A stretch of 64,000 nt of DNA from Boletus sp. NGJ (taxonomy: Eukaryota > Basidiomycota > Agaricomycetes > Boletales > Boletaceae): positions 310,001 through 374,000 of the forward strand of contig JAGTXK010000050.1 of assembly GCA_019096195.1 (NCBI GenBank), read 5' to 3'. Below, piece after piece: positions 36,001 through 48,100 of the stretch. Under the pieces are notes generated by a model that saw only the letters and a program-made list of their open reading frames with translations, was not told where the DNA came from and did not search any database. The first letter of the stretch is position 1. The number at the start of each line of letters is the position of its first letter. Position numbers and translations under genes: made by a program.

Positions 36001-36900
36001 TGAATGTTTGAACTTTGCTCAATTTCAAGAATATGCATGTGATGTGCATGTGATGCCCATTACATGCCATACATGATGCTGGAGGAGAAACAGTGTTTGA
36101 CACTCAATAACAACCCACCATCACACTTGAGGCTGCCACCATCATACCCACACTTCCAAAGCCCAAGCCAGTTGCACTGAAGGCCTCAAAGGATGCAGCA
36201 CTGGTCAAAACAATTGCCCAGATGAAGGAACAGCTTGACTTTCTCACTTGTATATTGTAGACTTGGATAATTTATTGTTTGTCTGATTCCATCCTATTAC
36301 ATGTGCATAATCTATTCAGAAAATGAATGTGCAAAACAGCATCAAACTAAAAGACCAAAGTATCCTCTGATTCAATAATTGGATCTCATTTCCAGACCAA
36401 AGGGCCACCCTGGCTGTGGTGAGGGAAAATGGTATCAAATCATTGATGAATTGGGCCTTACAGACAATAAAGAACATTATTATCATATCTCTGTTCATTT
36501 TCCTTGCTTCTAAACCATTTGTGCTAACAGTATCGAGAACAGCAAACAGTTTGTAGGTTAGCAATCAACCACCAACACAATAATCATTTAGTTGAGAAGA
36601 TCATCCATGAGGTAGGCACACTGTAAATATATGCACACTCACTCAATAATTAGATTCAATTGAAGTTGCCAGTGCTAATAAAGTATGAAAATGGATGGTG
36701 TTATGACCTTGTAACAATGGGACATGTGACCTGAGTGAACTGAAGGCAATCTGAGTTCCACTAGGACCTGCTACTCTCCCTTCATCAGGAAAAAGGAAAT
36801 GTGGCAGTAGTGGAAGCCATGAATACATTATTGCTATTGTCATATGTTATTAGCGATGCCCAATTACTGATGACCATTGACTACAGTAGCTACAGTGGCT
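36001..36900. other. AT-rich stretch between two transposons
   Basis: Probably the unlocated ends of the Tnp2 and Plavaka-like elements. Short open frames on both strands show no recognisable domain. A plus-strand PTITLEAATIIPTLPKPKP stretch near 36120-36240 may be a remnant of another element. Confidence 0.4.
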
Positions 36901-37263
36901 TCTCACACTTGCAACAGTGTGTACATACACAACTCCAACATTAAATTCATCAATTGTAATTACCAGCATGTTTTGACAACAATAAAGTTGTTACTCCTTC
37001 CTATGCACTCTACATTGCTTGAAAGAACACCCATCAATGTATCTGTTCAAAAAGAAAGTATCACTGACACTCATACAGTCCCCATGATGCCAGCGAGGGT
37101 TGAGGGTGCTACTTGAAAACCAGAGAACCAAGTGACAAGGTTGGACAAGACCAGTGATTGATATGACTGCTGCATTTGGGATGTGGTTGCACATTGAGTG
37201 GCCAAAATAGAACATATTGATGTTGTGATCAAATGCACAAAGTGGTTTGAACAAGTGGACATA

Positions 37264-38872
37264 CAGTGGCTCAAAAAACTGTCCGCATGTTTGGTCATTT
37301 TTCACTAAACGTGTTATTCCCCAATAACCCCTAACCCTTACCCTAACATATAGGTGTATGAAATAAAGCACTGACCCTTGGCGTTCTATCCATCAAGGTT
37401 TTAAGACATATGAATAAGAATTGATGAACTGGCAGCCATTTCAAAACAATGACTCATTCGGACAGTTTTTTGACTCTAAGTTTTGATTACATATATTGGA
37501 CCCTAGCATGCTGTAATATGATTACATACATTTGGTAAGGCTTCTATTATGTCACCATTATGTAACTGAGTGTCAGACAACATATATAAACTCCATCATT
37601 CCATGTTTATTTTTCCACCATCACCATGAAATCCATTTCCATCTCTCAAAGAAACAATATCATCTCTCTCTCCTCTCATGGGCTTTCCTCTAGGAAAATC
37701 TCTGCCCAAACTGGCCTAGGGAAGTCTACAGTATGCCAAGTGCTTCAGGAACTCCAGCCAGAGAAGACTAGGCTTCTTGATGGCTGTCCTTCCAAGCTTA
37801 CCTCTACCAACAAAAGAGCTATTGTCCAGCAAATTATTACTAGCAAGGCCAGGAATGCTGTTCATGCTGCCCAATACATCAATACCATTATTGATACCCC
37901 TTTCTATCCTCAGACTGTTAGAAATACTCTCAAGGAAGCCTCCTTAAAGGCTGTGGTAAAGAAGAAAAAGCCACTGCTTTCTAGTGGTCACAAGAAAAGA
38001 AGATTAGCCTTTGCTCTCAAGTACCAGCATTGGACTGTGAAGGACTGGAAGAGAGTTATATAATCAGATGAGACCAAGATAAATAGGATTGGGTCAGATG
38101 GGCAAGAGTATGTGTGGAAAAAGAAAGGAGAGGGGCTAATTGCTAGAGAGATCCAAGGCACAGTCAAGTTTAGAGGAGGTTCACTGATGGTATGGGGCTG
38201 CATAGGGTGGAATGGAGTGGGGATTTTGAGTGAGGTGGAGGGGAGAATGGATGCTGAACAGTATGTGGCCATATTGGAGCAGGGGTTGCTACAAAGCATG
38301 GAGGAATCTGGAATTCCAGAAGATGACATTATCTTTCAACAAGATAATGATCCCAAGCATACCTCTAAAAGAGCCCAAAGATGGTTTGAAGAGCAAGGAA
38401 TCAAGCTTCTGGACTGGCCTGCACAATCTCCAGACCTTAATCCCATTGAACATACTTGGAATCACCTCAAGATATGCCTCTCAGGTTATGAAAATGCTCC
38501 TACAGGTATTCATCAATTGTGGGAAAGAGTAGTGGAGCAGTGGGGAAAGATTGATGAGGAACAGTGTCAGAAATGGATAGAAAGTATGCCTAGAAGGATT
38601 GAAGCAGTTATCAAGGCCAAAGGAGCTCATACCAAGTACTAGATACCTAGATAAATTTAGAGTCAAAAAACTGTCCGAATGAGTCATTGTTTTGAAATGG
38701 CTGCCAGTTCATCAATTCTTATTCATATGTTTTAAAACCTTGATGGATAGAAAGCCAAGGGTCAGTGCTTTATTTCATACACCTATATGTTAGGGTAAGG
38801 GTTAGGGGTTATTGGGGAATAACACGTTTAGTGAGAAATGACCAAACATGCGGACAGTTTTTTGAGCCACTG
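37264..38872 (+). mobile_element. Tc1/mariner DNA transposon with 215-bp inverted repeats
   Basis: A 1,609-bp element flanked by TA target duplications (37262-37263, 38873-38874). The terminal inverted repeats are 37264-37478 and 38658-38872, each 215 bp and differing at about three sites, so the insertion is recent. The ends start CAGTGGCTCAAAAAACTG. It encodes one transposase. The inner ends of the arms carry an inverted copy of the outer tip motif. Confidence 0.95.
37626..38642 (+). pseudogene. Tc1-type DD34E transposase with one in-frame stop
   Basis: 338 codons. The N-terminal paired-like helix-turn-helix includes SHGLSSRKISAQTGLGKSTV. The catalytic triad is the Asp in SDETKINRIG, the Asp in FQQDNDPKHTS, and the Glu in SPDLNPIEHTW, with 34 residues between the second and third (DD34E). 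The only defect seen is a TAA at 38061-38063, just before SDETK, where relatives usually have Trp (VIWSDETK). TGG to TAA needs two G-to-A changes, which fits cytosine deamination on the other strand. Otherwise the protein looks whole. Confidence 0.92.
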
Positions 38873-40295
38873 TAGGTGAGCAGGTGGGGGTAAAAACTGA
38901 GGTGAGGTGGAAGCCTGAATATGACTCAGACTTCAGCTGCACACAGTCCTATCATTTAATATCAGTTACTTTTTCAACTAGCACAGATGATAAATGTCTT
39001 GCTTTGAAGCTCCCCCAAACTGCATTCTTGTTCATTAACCTGTATTAAAATGGTGTTGTACTGTGCTTGTGTGGGAGGCTTGTGAGAACTGTTGGCACAT
39101 TCTAGATGGGAGTGAATTCTTGCAGTCTTAAAGTTGGAAAGATGCTCAAGTGGCTGCAGTGGAATTCGCACATTGCTAAAACAGTTGAAGCAGTTGTGGA
39201 GGGTAGGTTGGAAAGTATGAGGACCCCAAGAGGAAAGATTAGTTAGGAACTTCTGTAATGCATTCACAAACATGACAGCACCATGGTGCTAAACCAGGAA
39301 CTGCACCAACCTCCTTGGGAAATGAGCACAGCATGCAACATGATATAATTGCTGCAGCAATGCTTGGTCAACCTGAGGAGTTGCTGGTTCATTGCTGTCA
39401 TCACTGTCACTGTCAGCTGAGCCACCTTAGATATGAGTTGAACCATATGACAGCTTCCTGCTGGTTCATCCATTTTGTCATCTGTATAGTATAACCCTTC
39501 TGATTAGTTGCAACATATGCCTTCTTGGCATAATCAATATGTAACCGCTCCAAATTTTCTGTGCTGAAACCATTGAGGCTACCAAATAGCTGGATCGTCT
39601 CGACATAGTAGACCAATGAGTGAAGTTTTGGTATATTGAAATGTTTGTGACACCTGAAACTGATAAAACATTCTTGAGGGTGTGGAAGTCATGGTGGGCA
39701 TCCTGCAAGGCCTGTAAAGTCTTGTCAGTATGGGAATGATACTGTGCAAGATAAACAAAGTTAAGCAGTGCACGACTGGCCTGAATGACATCACAGTTTG
39801 GTGTAGCACCAACCAGTGTGGTCACAAAAATGCATTGAAGCTGTTTGTGATTAGCACTGGTCCATTGCTTAACCTTAGAAATACTGTTTTTCCAATGTCA
39901 CAGTCCAGGGTGGAACAGCATTGCTTGAAATTGACTGTTAAATTTTTTTTTGCCCACAATGGCCATACACCATTTCTTGAGGTGATCTTTGATGATCCCA
40001 TGGTGGAGCTAGTGTAATATATCTGAGGTAATGCATGTGAATATGTTGGAATGAGGTAGAATAGCCCAGAAGGGTGAGAAAATAGGGCATAGTCCCTCAG
40101 TGATGAACTCCAGGGGTATTTACCAGCTGCTTGGGCTTGGAGTATGTGAGTTGTTTGCACTTGATTGCAAGATGGAAATTCATGGGGGGCACCACATTGG
40201 TTAGCAGGCACATGATACTTGGGACACTGGTTTTCAGCGCAGCACACAACCAAATACTGTTCAGGGTGATTCCCATCCTGTCCAGTAGCCCTCAA

Positions 40296-41230
40296 GCCTG
40301 CACATATTTATCATACCATAAGTCATCAACCCTTAAGCCCACCTGTAGCCATTATGCATTTGTGACATATGGGCCTGCCCATACGAAACGTGCTAGCAGT
40401 CACCTTCACTCAGGCCTGTCAGTATACAATGTACCCATGATTGCTCAGGCCTGTCAGTATCCAGCATACCCATGACTTTTTGGGCCTATCCATATCCATC
40501 ATGCTCAGAGTCATCAATCCATGGGCCTGCCCATAGTCATCATACTAGCAGTCACACCCACTCAGGCCTGTCTGCATCCAGCATACCCAAGACACCTCAG
40601 GCCTGTATATATCCATTACATGACAGAGCACTTGGGCCTATCTGTCATCATTGTGCCTCAGTTATATGTGGGCCTGGCCATACACATCACAGTTAGTAGC
40701 CCTTGGGCCTATCTGTCCCCATCATACTTGGAGTCATCAATCTGTGGGCCCCCCTGTAACCAACATGCATTGGTCACCCTCAGGCCTGCCTGTGCCTAAC
40801 ATACCAGCAGTCACACCCACTTGGGCCCGCCTGTAGCCTTTGGGCATTAGTAGCATACAGGCCTGCCTGTGCCTAATGTTCTAGCAGTCATGGCCACTCA
40901 GGCCTGTCAATGTCAAGCATACCCACAAGTTCTCAGGCCTGCACATACTCATTGCAACCAGCATCACTCAGGCCTGGTCAGTTCCCTCATACTCCACACA
41001 GATCAGGTCTGCACCTGGCTAATGAACTCACTTCAACTTGGGCCCATGTGTTTGCAATGACCACCTGTTGAATATACATACATTCAGGCCCCCCATTGTC
41101 TACAAACACCCTTCTCACTCGGGCCTGCCTGTCTCTCATGCTCCTTACATACCTTGGGCCCACCTCAGGCCATCCATACTGATTGGCCCTTTTGCAAGCA
41201 GGCTTGTCATATGGTATAGAACAATGTGAT
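40296..41230. repeat. Degenerate GGGCCTG minisatellite
   Basis: About twenty diverged copies of a 40-46 bp unit built on (C/G)(A/G)GGCCTG(C/T)C followed by a spacer with CATCATAC and AGTCA. The open frames across it (40131-40475, 40521-40799) simply repeat this unit. It lies between the Plavaka-like fragment and the hAT core, so it may be a subterminal or internal part of one of them. Confidence 0.7.
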
Positions 41231-42113
41231 TGCATGGGCTCATGTGGTACTATGAACATCTTTTATTAGATTGGGTATGTAACATGCAACAATGCAAGCA
41301 ACAATGACACAATGATGGAGGAGTTTTCACAGCACATCTCTGCTGAAATGGGACAGATGTTTGACATGAAAAAACATTGATTATGGTAAGCCATTCATAC
41401 CCTCAACCCAACCAATCTAACATCTCACCATCACAGTTGTATGGCCCATGTAATCAACCTTGTCGCCCAGACATTCACAGGGACCATCAGCTCCTTCAAA
41501 CACTACAATTCCACCACTCTGGAGATAGAACTGGTCTGTACAAGTGATGAAGATGACTATGACATGATTGGCCTCATTTGTGCCATCACTGTTAAGGTAA
41601 GTCAAACAGTTCCTTAAAATTTCTATTTCATGCAATGTTTACAGGCACAATTGTTGGCGAAATGCAAAGAAATGTTCAAAAGTATACAGACTCAGGACCA
41701 TTCATTGCAGCTACTGCTTGATATGAAGGTCTAGTGGTCATCTACATTTGTTATGCTTTGTCACATGCTGGATCTGAAGGAGGTGAGAGATTCCATCCAT
41801 TTATTGTTCACACATGTTGATAAGCCTCAGGAGGTGAACACTTTCATAGCACGGTTGGGTTCATAGGAGTGCAATAGCAAGAAACACTGTAAGATTTATA
41901 AATTACAGTTAAATAACACCAAGTGGGAACATGTCCGCCACATCCTGACACTCTTAGCAGTATGTATGATATTGTGCTCAGTGATCACAACATTCACTAC
42001 CCCCTTGAAGTATGCAGAAAATGCACAACAGGCATTCTCAACCAAGCATGGCCCCACTCTACACACTGCTTTACCAGTGCTGGAAGCACTTCATAAAGTG
42101 TGGTCTGCATGTG

Positions 42114-44078
42114 TGAAATGATCACCAATTATATCACCTACTTATTAACACCCCCACTACACTCTCGCACTATGCATAGACGATACATTGTTATGGTTAC
42201 CGAAGGGGGTACATCTTTTCCCCTTCCCTCTCCCCCCGTAGGACTATGGGACGACCTATTCTTCAACTCAGACCAGGGATTCTCCTGGGATTCCCCCGCG
42301 ACACCGACTCAGACATTGCCCCATCTGGAACCGCCTTTCTAGGAAGTTATTCGTAACTCCCTTTTTAGGAACCTACCCGTTTGGTATAGACACTGCCTCC
42401 CTATTTCACCTGATACATGCTCTTTTCCTTTTTGACCTGATCATAGACATTGCCTCCTTGGCTATGCTCTCTCGTGCATAGCCCAGTATTCCTACCTTCC
42501 CCATTTGACTCATGCCTTGATTCGTTTATAGTAATCTTTCGTCTGTGACTAACCATTACTATATTTGTTACAAAGCCTGCCCTAGATGGGTAAGGCCTAT
42601 AAATAGGGACGCGGGCCCTTCATGTAACTTTAACCTAGATCTACACTCCTTCCCGTGTAATCTACCTGCTTCTCCCGCTAAAGGTTCCACTTCACCTTAG
42701 AAGCCTTTCCCCACGCTCTGGAGGTGATTGCCCTCATGCTTGTGATCATCTTACTCATCACTTTGCACTTGTGTGCCGTCGTTGCCATTACAGGCTTCTA
42801 AAGCTTTGGCAACTCCAACAACCAGCAGAGGTTGGTCGTCATCGGTTAGGACTCCGCCACTGACCCAGTAAAGCCTGGGACTCCGCCACCGGCACTTGTA
42901 ACACTGGGACTCCACCACCGGTACTAGGCCCAGTAAGCCCAGAGAATCAGCTGACGGAAGGCAACTGCTCTCTGGCCTGCACACCGGTCTGCCCACCCTT
43001 CTTATAGGATTGGGATTCCGTGGTAAATCCAAGACTCCGCCATTGGTCATAGAGGTAATGAGAGGACTCTACGTAAAGCTAGCAGTTGGTCCCCAGTCAG
43101 AGGAAACCTTGGGCCTCTGGAGGTTGAGTAATCCCTCAAGTCCTGCTAGTCCTATAATTCAACAGGGGTTATACGGGAATGTGTCACATTGTTACCTGGC
43201 GTAACATACATCCGCCCACTCCCACCAATCTCCACCCTAGCTTAACCCTGCATACACCTAGAGTAGTTACTCATTGTATTCTCCCCCATACGATACACCA
43301 CACAACCGCATACACCATGTACACTTTCACTAGCCATACCCTCATCGTACCTGACATACCTACGACACCAAGCAGCCTCATGGCTAAACCCTGGTGTCAC
43401 CACCACAAGCATAGGCCCACACGCCTCTAAACTGCTGCATCCCATAGACCGTACCTGACGCAGTGCTCGGTACGCTACACAAGTACTAATCAGGAGCCCG
43501 CCTCCAGATCCTCAACCCCCCCACTCAACCCTTGATCCCCGGTTCACACCATAGATTATCCCTCGCACTGCCAAGTACTAATCAAGCCCACGCTAGATTA
43601 ACCCCTAGACATAGACAAGATCCGATCTATCACCCGATATGACCTCATCTCGATACCAGATCCAATGATCACCCTATGTGATGCCTTATGCATCACCCTT
43701 TCATTTCCTCTTCCGTTTCTCACTTCCATTTCTATCTATTAGTTCCCCTTAGATATATCACACGTAGCCACACCTAGAGTGCTCCAGACTACATTTCACT
43801 TACATGCGTATACCACACACATCCCATTCCATCGTTTCTCCTTCTCGTCATTGGACACTAACATTCTCTCGTTCCTGTGATGTTATACCCAGTACCCACG
43901 ACATCATAGCACAGCACAGTCCGTGCACCACTATCAGTAGTATATAAGTAGCCGGTAGAGTACCATATTTCGCTTAGTCTTGAAATTGCCTTTCTCTCTG
44001 TCGCATATTGCTTTGGTTAGCAATGCTTCAGATATTAGGTCTAGGTTTCTTTCTTTCGTCCATTGCAAGTTCCTTTCA
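42114..44078 (+). mobile_element. Non-coding LTR-type insertion in the hAT element
   Basis: 1,965 bp flanked by the target duplication ATGTG (42109-42113, 44079-44083). It begins TGAAATGATC and ends TTCCTTTCA, the same kind of ends as the Gypsy 2 LTR. The right portion (tatataagtagc, then cttgaaattgcctttctc) parallels the Gypsy 2 LTR layout. It has no retroelement domain, so it is a long solo LTR or an LTR with another non-coding insert inside (a candidate border is tgttatggttacc near 42189). A second TATA-like cctataaatag is at 42597. Confidence 0.7.
42845..43050. repeat. GGGACTCCGCCACCGG tandem motif
   Basis: Four to five spaced copies of (T/A)GGGACTCC(G/A)CCACYGG occur inside the LTR-type insertion, a GC-rich patch in otherwise AT-rich DNA. 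No coding role is visible. Confidence 0.6.
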
Positions 44079-44971
44079 ATGTGTGAGTAAGAAAAAATAT
44101 GGCCTCTTTAGTGATGCTCTCATAGTAGAACTAAGGAAGATATCAAATTACTATAACTGTACTTTGGCATTGAATGTATATATCATTGCTATAAGTGAGT
44201 ATCAGCCCATTTTGTACTATGTGTCTCACAGGCTGTTGTAGTACTTGATCCACATCAAAAGCTCAACTACATCCGCATGAATTGGAATGAAGCCCTCTAT
44301 ACTGATGCAATCCGCCACACAAAAACCATTGTATGTCATTATTCAACTAAATATGGTAGGATAACCAGAGTTAACACATAGAAGTATAAGAAACACTACC
44401 ATGCTATGTATGCCAACACTGGTAGTAGGGAGACACTGCATGCTATGAGCTGAATGCATCCTGTCACAACCCAAAACCCAAAGGTCCGAGTGCTCATAAA
44501 TGAGCTAATGAATGAAGATGATGACAGTGATAGTGATGGAGACTTGGCAGCTACAAGTGAGAGCAGGCAATGGGAAGATCCTTCAAGGCCATGGCTGTGT
44601 GGCTTCCATGAATACCTCAACACACAAGAAACCCTCAGTGACCTGACAATCATCCAATGGTGGGGCATCAATTCCACATGGTATTCTGTTTGGGGGTCAC
44701 TTGCACATGACTTCCTATCTATTATGTCAAACTCCATTTTGTCTGAGCATATGTTCTCATCTGCCAGCATTACCATTAGCAAGTGGCACGACAGTCTCAA
44801 GGCTGACATTGTCAAAACACTTCAATTCCATAAGTGCACATCAAGATCCAATCTATTATTTCAACAAGACCCATCTGTGTTGGCAGAGACTACTCAAGAG
44901 GAGGCCAAATCAGATGAAGATGGTGAAGATACATGTGATGAGAACTGGGATGATTGGGACTCTAGGCCTGC

Positions 44972-45159
44972 TGTAGAAGTACACTATAATGTATGAGTAC
45001 AAGGTGTAAAGTAATGATAGACGGATCTCACCTCAGTACTGAATAGAGTCAATGACTGAGGTGTAGAGTCATGTCGAGATGAAGGTTATCTACACGATTA
45101 TGTAATACAGATCTAACCGAGTCCATTTATACCATAGTCCATATGAAAATAATACAACA
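44972..45159 (-). repeat. Copia 3' LTR
   Basis: 188 bp, from TGTAGAAGTACAC to AATACAACA on the plus strand. Internal segments are ordered differently from the other LTR. Confidence 0.85.
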
Positions 45160-48100
45160 CTCCCCCTCAAACGGAAGGGTGTAGGCCGAGTTCCTGTGTG
45201 AAATGTTTAGCTTTAATGCTAGGAAGAGCTTTTGTGAGAGTGTCTGCAATCATGTCATTTGAAGGGCAATAGAGAAAATGAATAGAACCATCCTCAATAC
45301 TGAAACAAATAAAATGGTAATGAATGTCAATGTATTTCGTATGTGTGTGATAGCTATCATCGCACGTCAGTGCAATAGCCAATTGGTTATCCCTGAAGAG
45401 GGTGGTTGGTTGTGTTAATGGACGGAACATTTCTCCAATGAGGCATCGAAGCCAGAGAGCTTCTTTTGTGGCATGAGTAGCTGCAATGTATTCGGATTCA
45501 GCAGTGGAGAGCATTACGAGTTCCTGTTTCTTCAAACCTCAGAGAATCACCCCTCTGTTGACAAGAGAAGCAAAGCCAGTGATGGCACATCAATGCTCCT
45601 GCGTAGCCCCATCTGCATCAACATAGCTGACGAGACCTTGAACTTGTGTTCCAAAGGTTAGTGCGAGTGATTTCATTCCAATCAGATAACGGTAAATTCG
45701 CTTTATGGCTTCCCAATGGTCCCACCCAGGGTTCACATTGAACTGTGAGACAAAAAAGGTTGCGAATGCAATGTCTGGTCTAGTACTGGTAGCCAGGTGA
45801 ATGAGGGAACTGACAGCTTGACGATATGGAACATTTCGCATATGAGCGATCTCACTAGTGGTCTTAGAACACTGTGACTCCGACAATTGGATATGCAGGT
45901 CAAGAGGAATTGCGATGGGTTTCACATCAGCAAAATTGTACTTGGTTAGGATCGCATTGGCATAGGACTCCTGGAAGAGAGATATGGTGCGTGTCTTTCA
46001 ATCGTGCATGACCTTCATCCCCAGTAACCAACTGATTGGTCCTAAATCCGTGATTCGAAACATGCGCCAATCTCATCTTTAAATGCTTTGATGAGAGTTG
46101 AAGAGCTTTCTGTGACTGTACAATCATCAATGTGCGATGCAAGGATTAGGATGTTGTGCGCTATCCTTGCAACAAATACCCCCCAGTCTGCTTCCATGCA
46201 TGTGAAGCCTAAGTCGTGCAGCGTGTTGCATAATCGGCAATACCATTTGAGTGCACCTTGCTTAGAGCCATAGATGGCGATGCAAAGTTGTGCAACTAGG
46301 TTGCAACCTTGCTTTTCGAAACCAGGTGGTAGTTCCATGAAAATTACTTCATTTTCATTGAGTTTACCATTTAGGAATGCGCTGTGGAAGTTGAAAATGT
46401 CAATATCCCAATCCCGACGTGCTGCAATCGCTAAAATAAGTCGAAGTGAAGCGAGGCACACGACAGGTGTGTAGGTTTCGTCGTAGTCAATGCCATACTG
46501 TTGAGTAAAACCCCGTGTGATAAGTCATGCCTTGTACTTGTCGATTTCACCCGCTGAGTTCTTCTTTATCTTGAAGACCCATTTGCAGCTTATGATGTTG
46601 GTGTTTTGGGGACATTTGACAACATTCCAGGTGTGCACGTCGTCAAGACTTTTCAATTCAGCATTGATCGCTTCTTCCCACCTGGGCCAATCAGGTCGCT
46701 TTTTGGCTTCATCAATAGTTGCCAGTTCGAGTCCTTCTGCATCCGCACTTCCAGTCAGCAGTGCAAACACTGCTCCTGAGTCATTGAATTTGCATGCCAT
46801 CGAGGCATGTTCAACTGCGCCCTCGACTATGTGCATCCCTTTAGGCAAGACTTGGTCATCCGTTCGTCCATCATGGGTCCCCTCTCCGCCCTGCAACATG
46901 CAGATGTATGTCGAGTCAAAGTGCTGACGACTTGAGTGTCACAGTTGCTTGCTGTCTGGATTTGAACTCTCGAAATCATCACCCAGATGGTTGATGGGTT
47001 GTTTCTCGAGTGTGGGTGCAGGGGCTTGGACAGGGACAGGTGCGTCAGATTTGGACTTGGTGGGTGACATGTGCTGATCGTTGTCGCTAGGATTTTCGAA
47101 ATGAATTGATGAAAATTTATTGTGGCATTTGAAGGTGATGTTGCACTCAATAATGACTGCATGTTGATCTGGCAAGTAGATTCGGTGTGCTGTTGATTCC
47201 AAAATGTATCCTACCCAGTGACCTTCAATAGCGCAGTCATCCAGCTTTGATCCAGAGCAGTCCAGGACCCAGCACTTTGAACCCCAGACTGGCAAGTCCC
47301 TAAGGTGAGGTTTCTTTCCATATAGCATTTCGTACGGTGTTTTGCCATCTAGCGCTCAAGTCACTGATCTGTTTTTAACCCACATGATGTGTAAAAGAGC
47401 TTCTCCCCACAGCATCTTCAGTAGTCCACTCACATGCAAGATAGTGCGTATGCATTCCACTAGAGTTCAGTTCAGTTGTTCTGCAATGCTGTTATGTTGA
47501 GGTGTGTCATAGGTGGTAAGTTTCCATTCTGTCCTGCTGCGATTCAAGTGACGAGAAAATTCGTCAAATAGGTACTCCCCCCCATGGTCAGAATGAAGCC
47601 ATTTGACAGAGATGCCATGTTGCGTCTTTAGCCAAGACTTGAACTTCAGGTAAGCAGAAAACATGTCCAATTTTGCAAATAACAGACTAACACACGTATA
47701 GCAGGTATGGTTATCTGTAAACAAGCAATAGTAGCTCCATTTTCCAGGCATTTGGACAGGGGATGGGCCCTATACGTTGGTATGTATTTCGTCACCAAGT
47801 GCCATCGTACGGGTAGGCTCACAAGTGGTACCGATAGGTTTGCATACTGCTTTTCCATATTCGCAAGCAACACATTGGCCCATATCAGTGTGGTCTGGAT
47901 GTAATGTAACGCCCAAGATCATTCCTTTTGACAGCATTTCACGAATGGTGGGAATACCAATGTGCGATAAACAGATGTGGAGGTCTTCCATGGTAACCTG
48001 TTCGTCATCTTTCACGACCCTGCAGTCGGGACTTGGTATGTGTGTTGTGTACAATACAGACCATTCGTGATGCTAACTTCCCTGAGAAGCTTTTTATGTG

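Larger units (their letters stand above)
36900..40295 (-). mobile_element. Plavaka-like (CACTA/CMC) DNA transposon fragment
   Basis: On the minus strand, degraded coding sequence resembles the Plavaka transposase of mushrooms. It begins LRATGQDGNHPEQYLVVCC (about 40290), then CPKYHVPANQCG, a DILHQLHHG-like region (about 40000), LVYYVETIQLFGSLNGFS then TENLERLHIDYAKKAY (39610-39500), and the C-terminal PLYVHLFKPLCAFDHNINM and PNAAVISITGLVQPCHL (37270-37130). A Tc1/mariner element (37264-38872) interrupts it, and the frame continues HLLTYVHLFKPL across the TA site. It has many stops and is non-functional. The N-terminal part expected right of 40295 is absent; a minisatellite lies there instead. 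Confidence 0.72.

Noticed and set aside
37320-37350. Telomere-like repeats suggesting an interstitial telomere
   Set aside because: They are part of both inverted repeats of the Tc1/mariner element, so no chromosome fusion is implied.
40131-40799. Plus-strand frames with repeated peptides
   Set aside because: Translation of the minisatellite; unit length and substitutions show no coding constraint.
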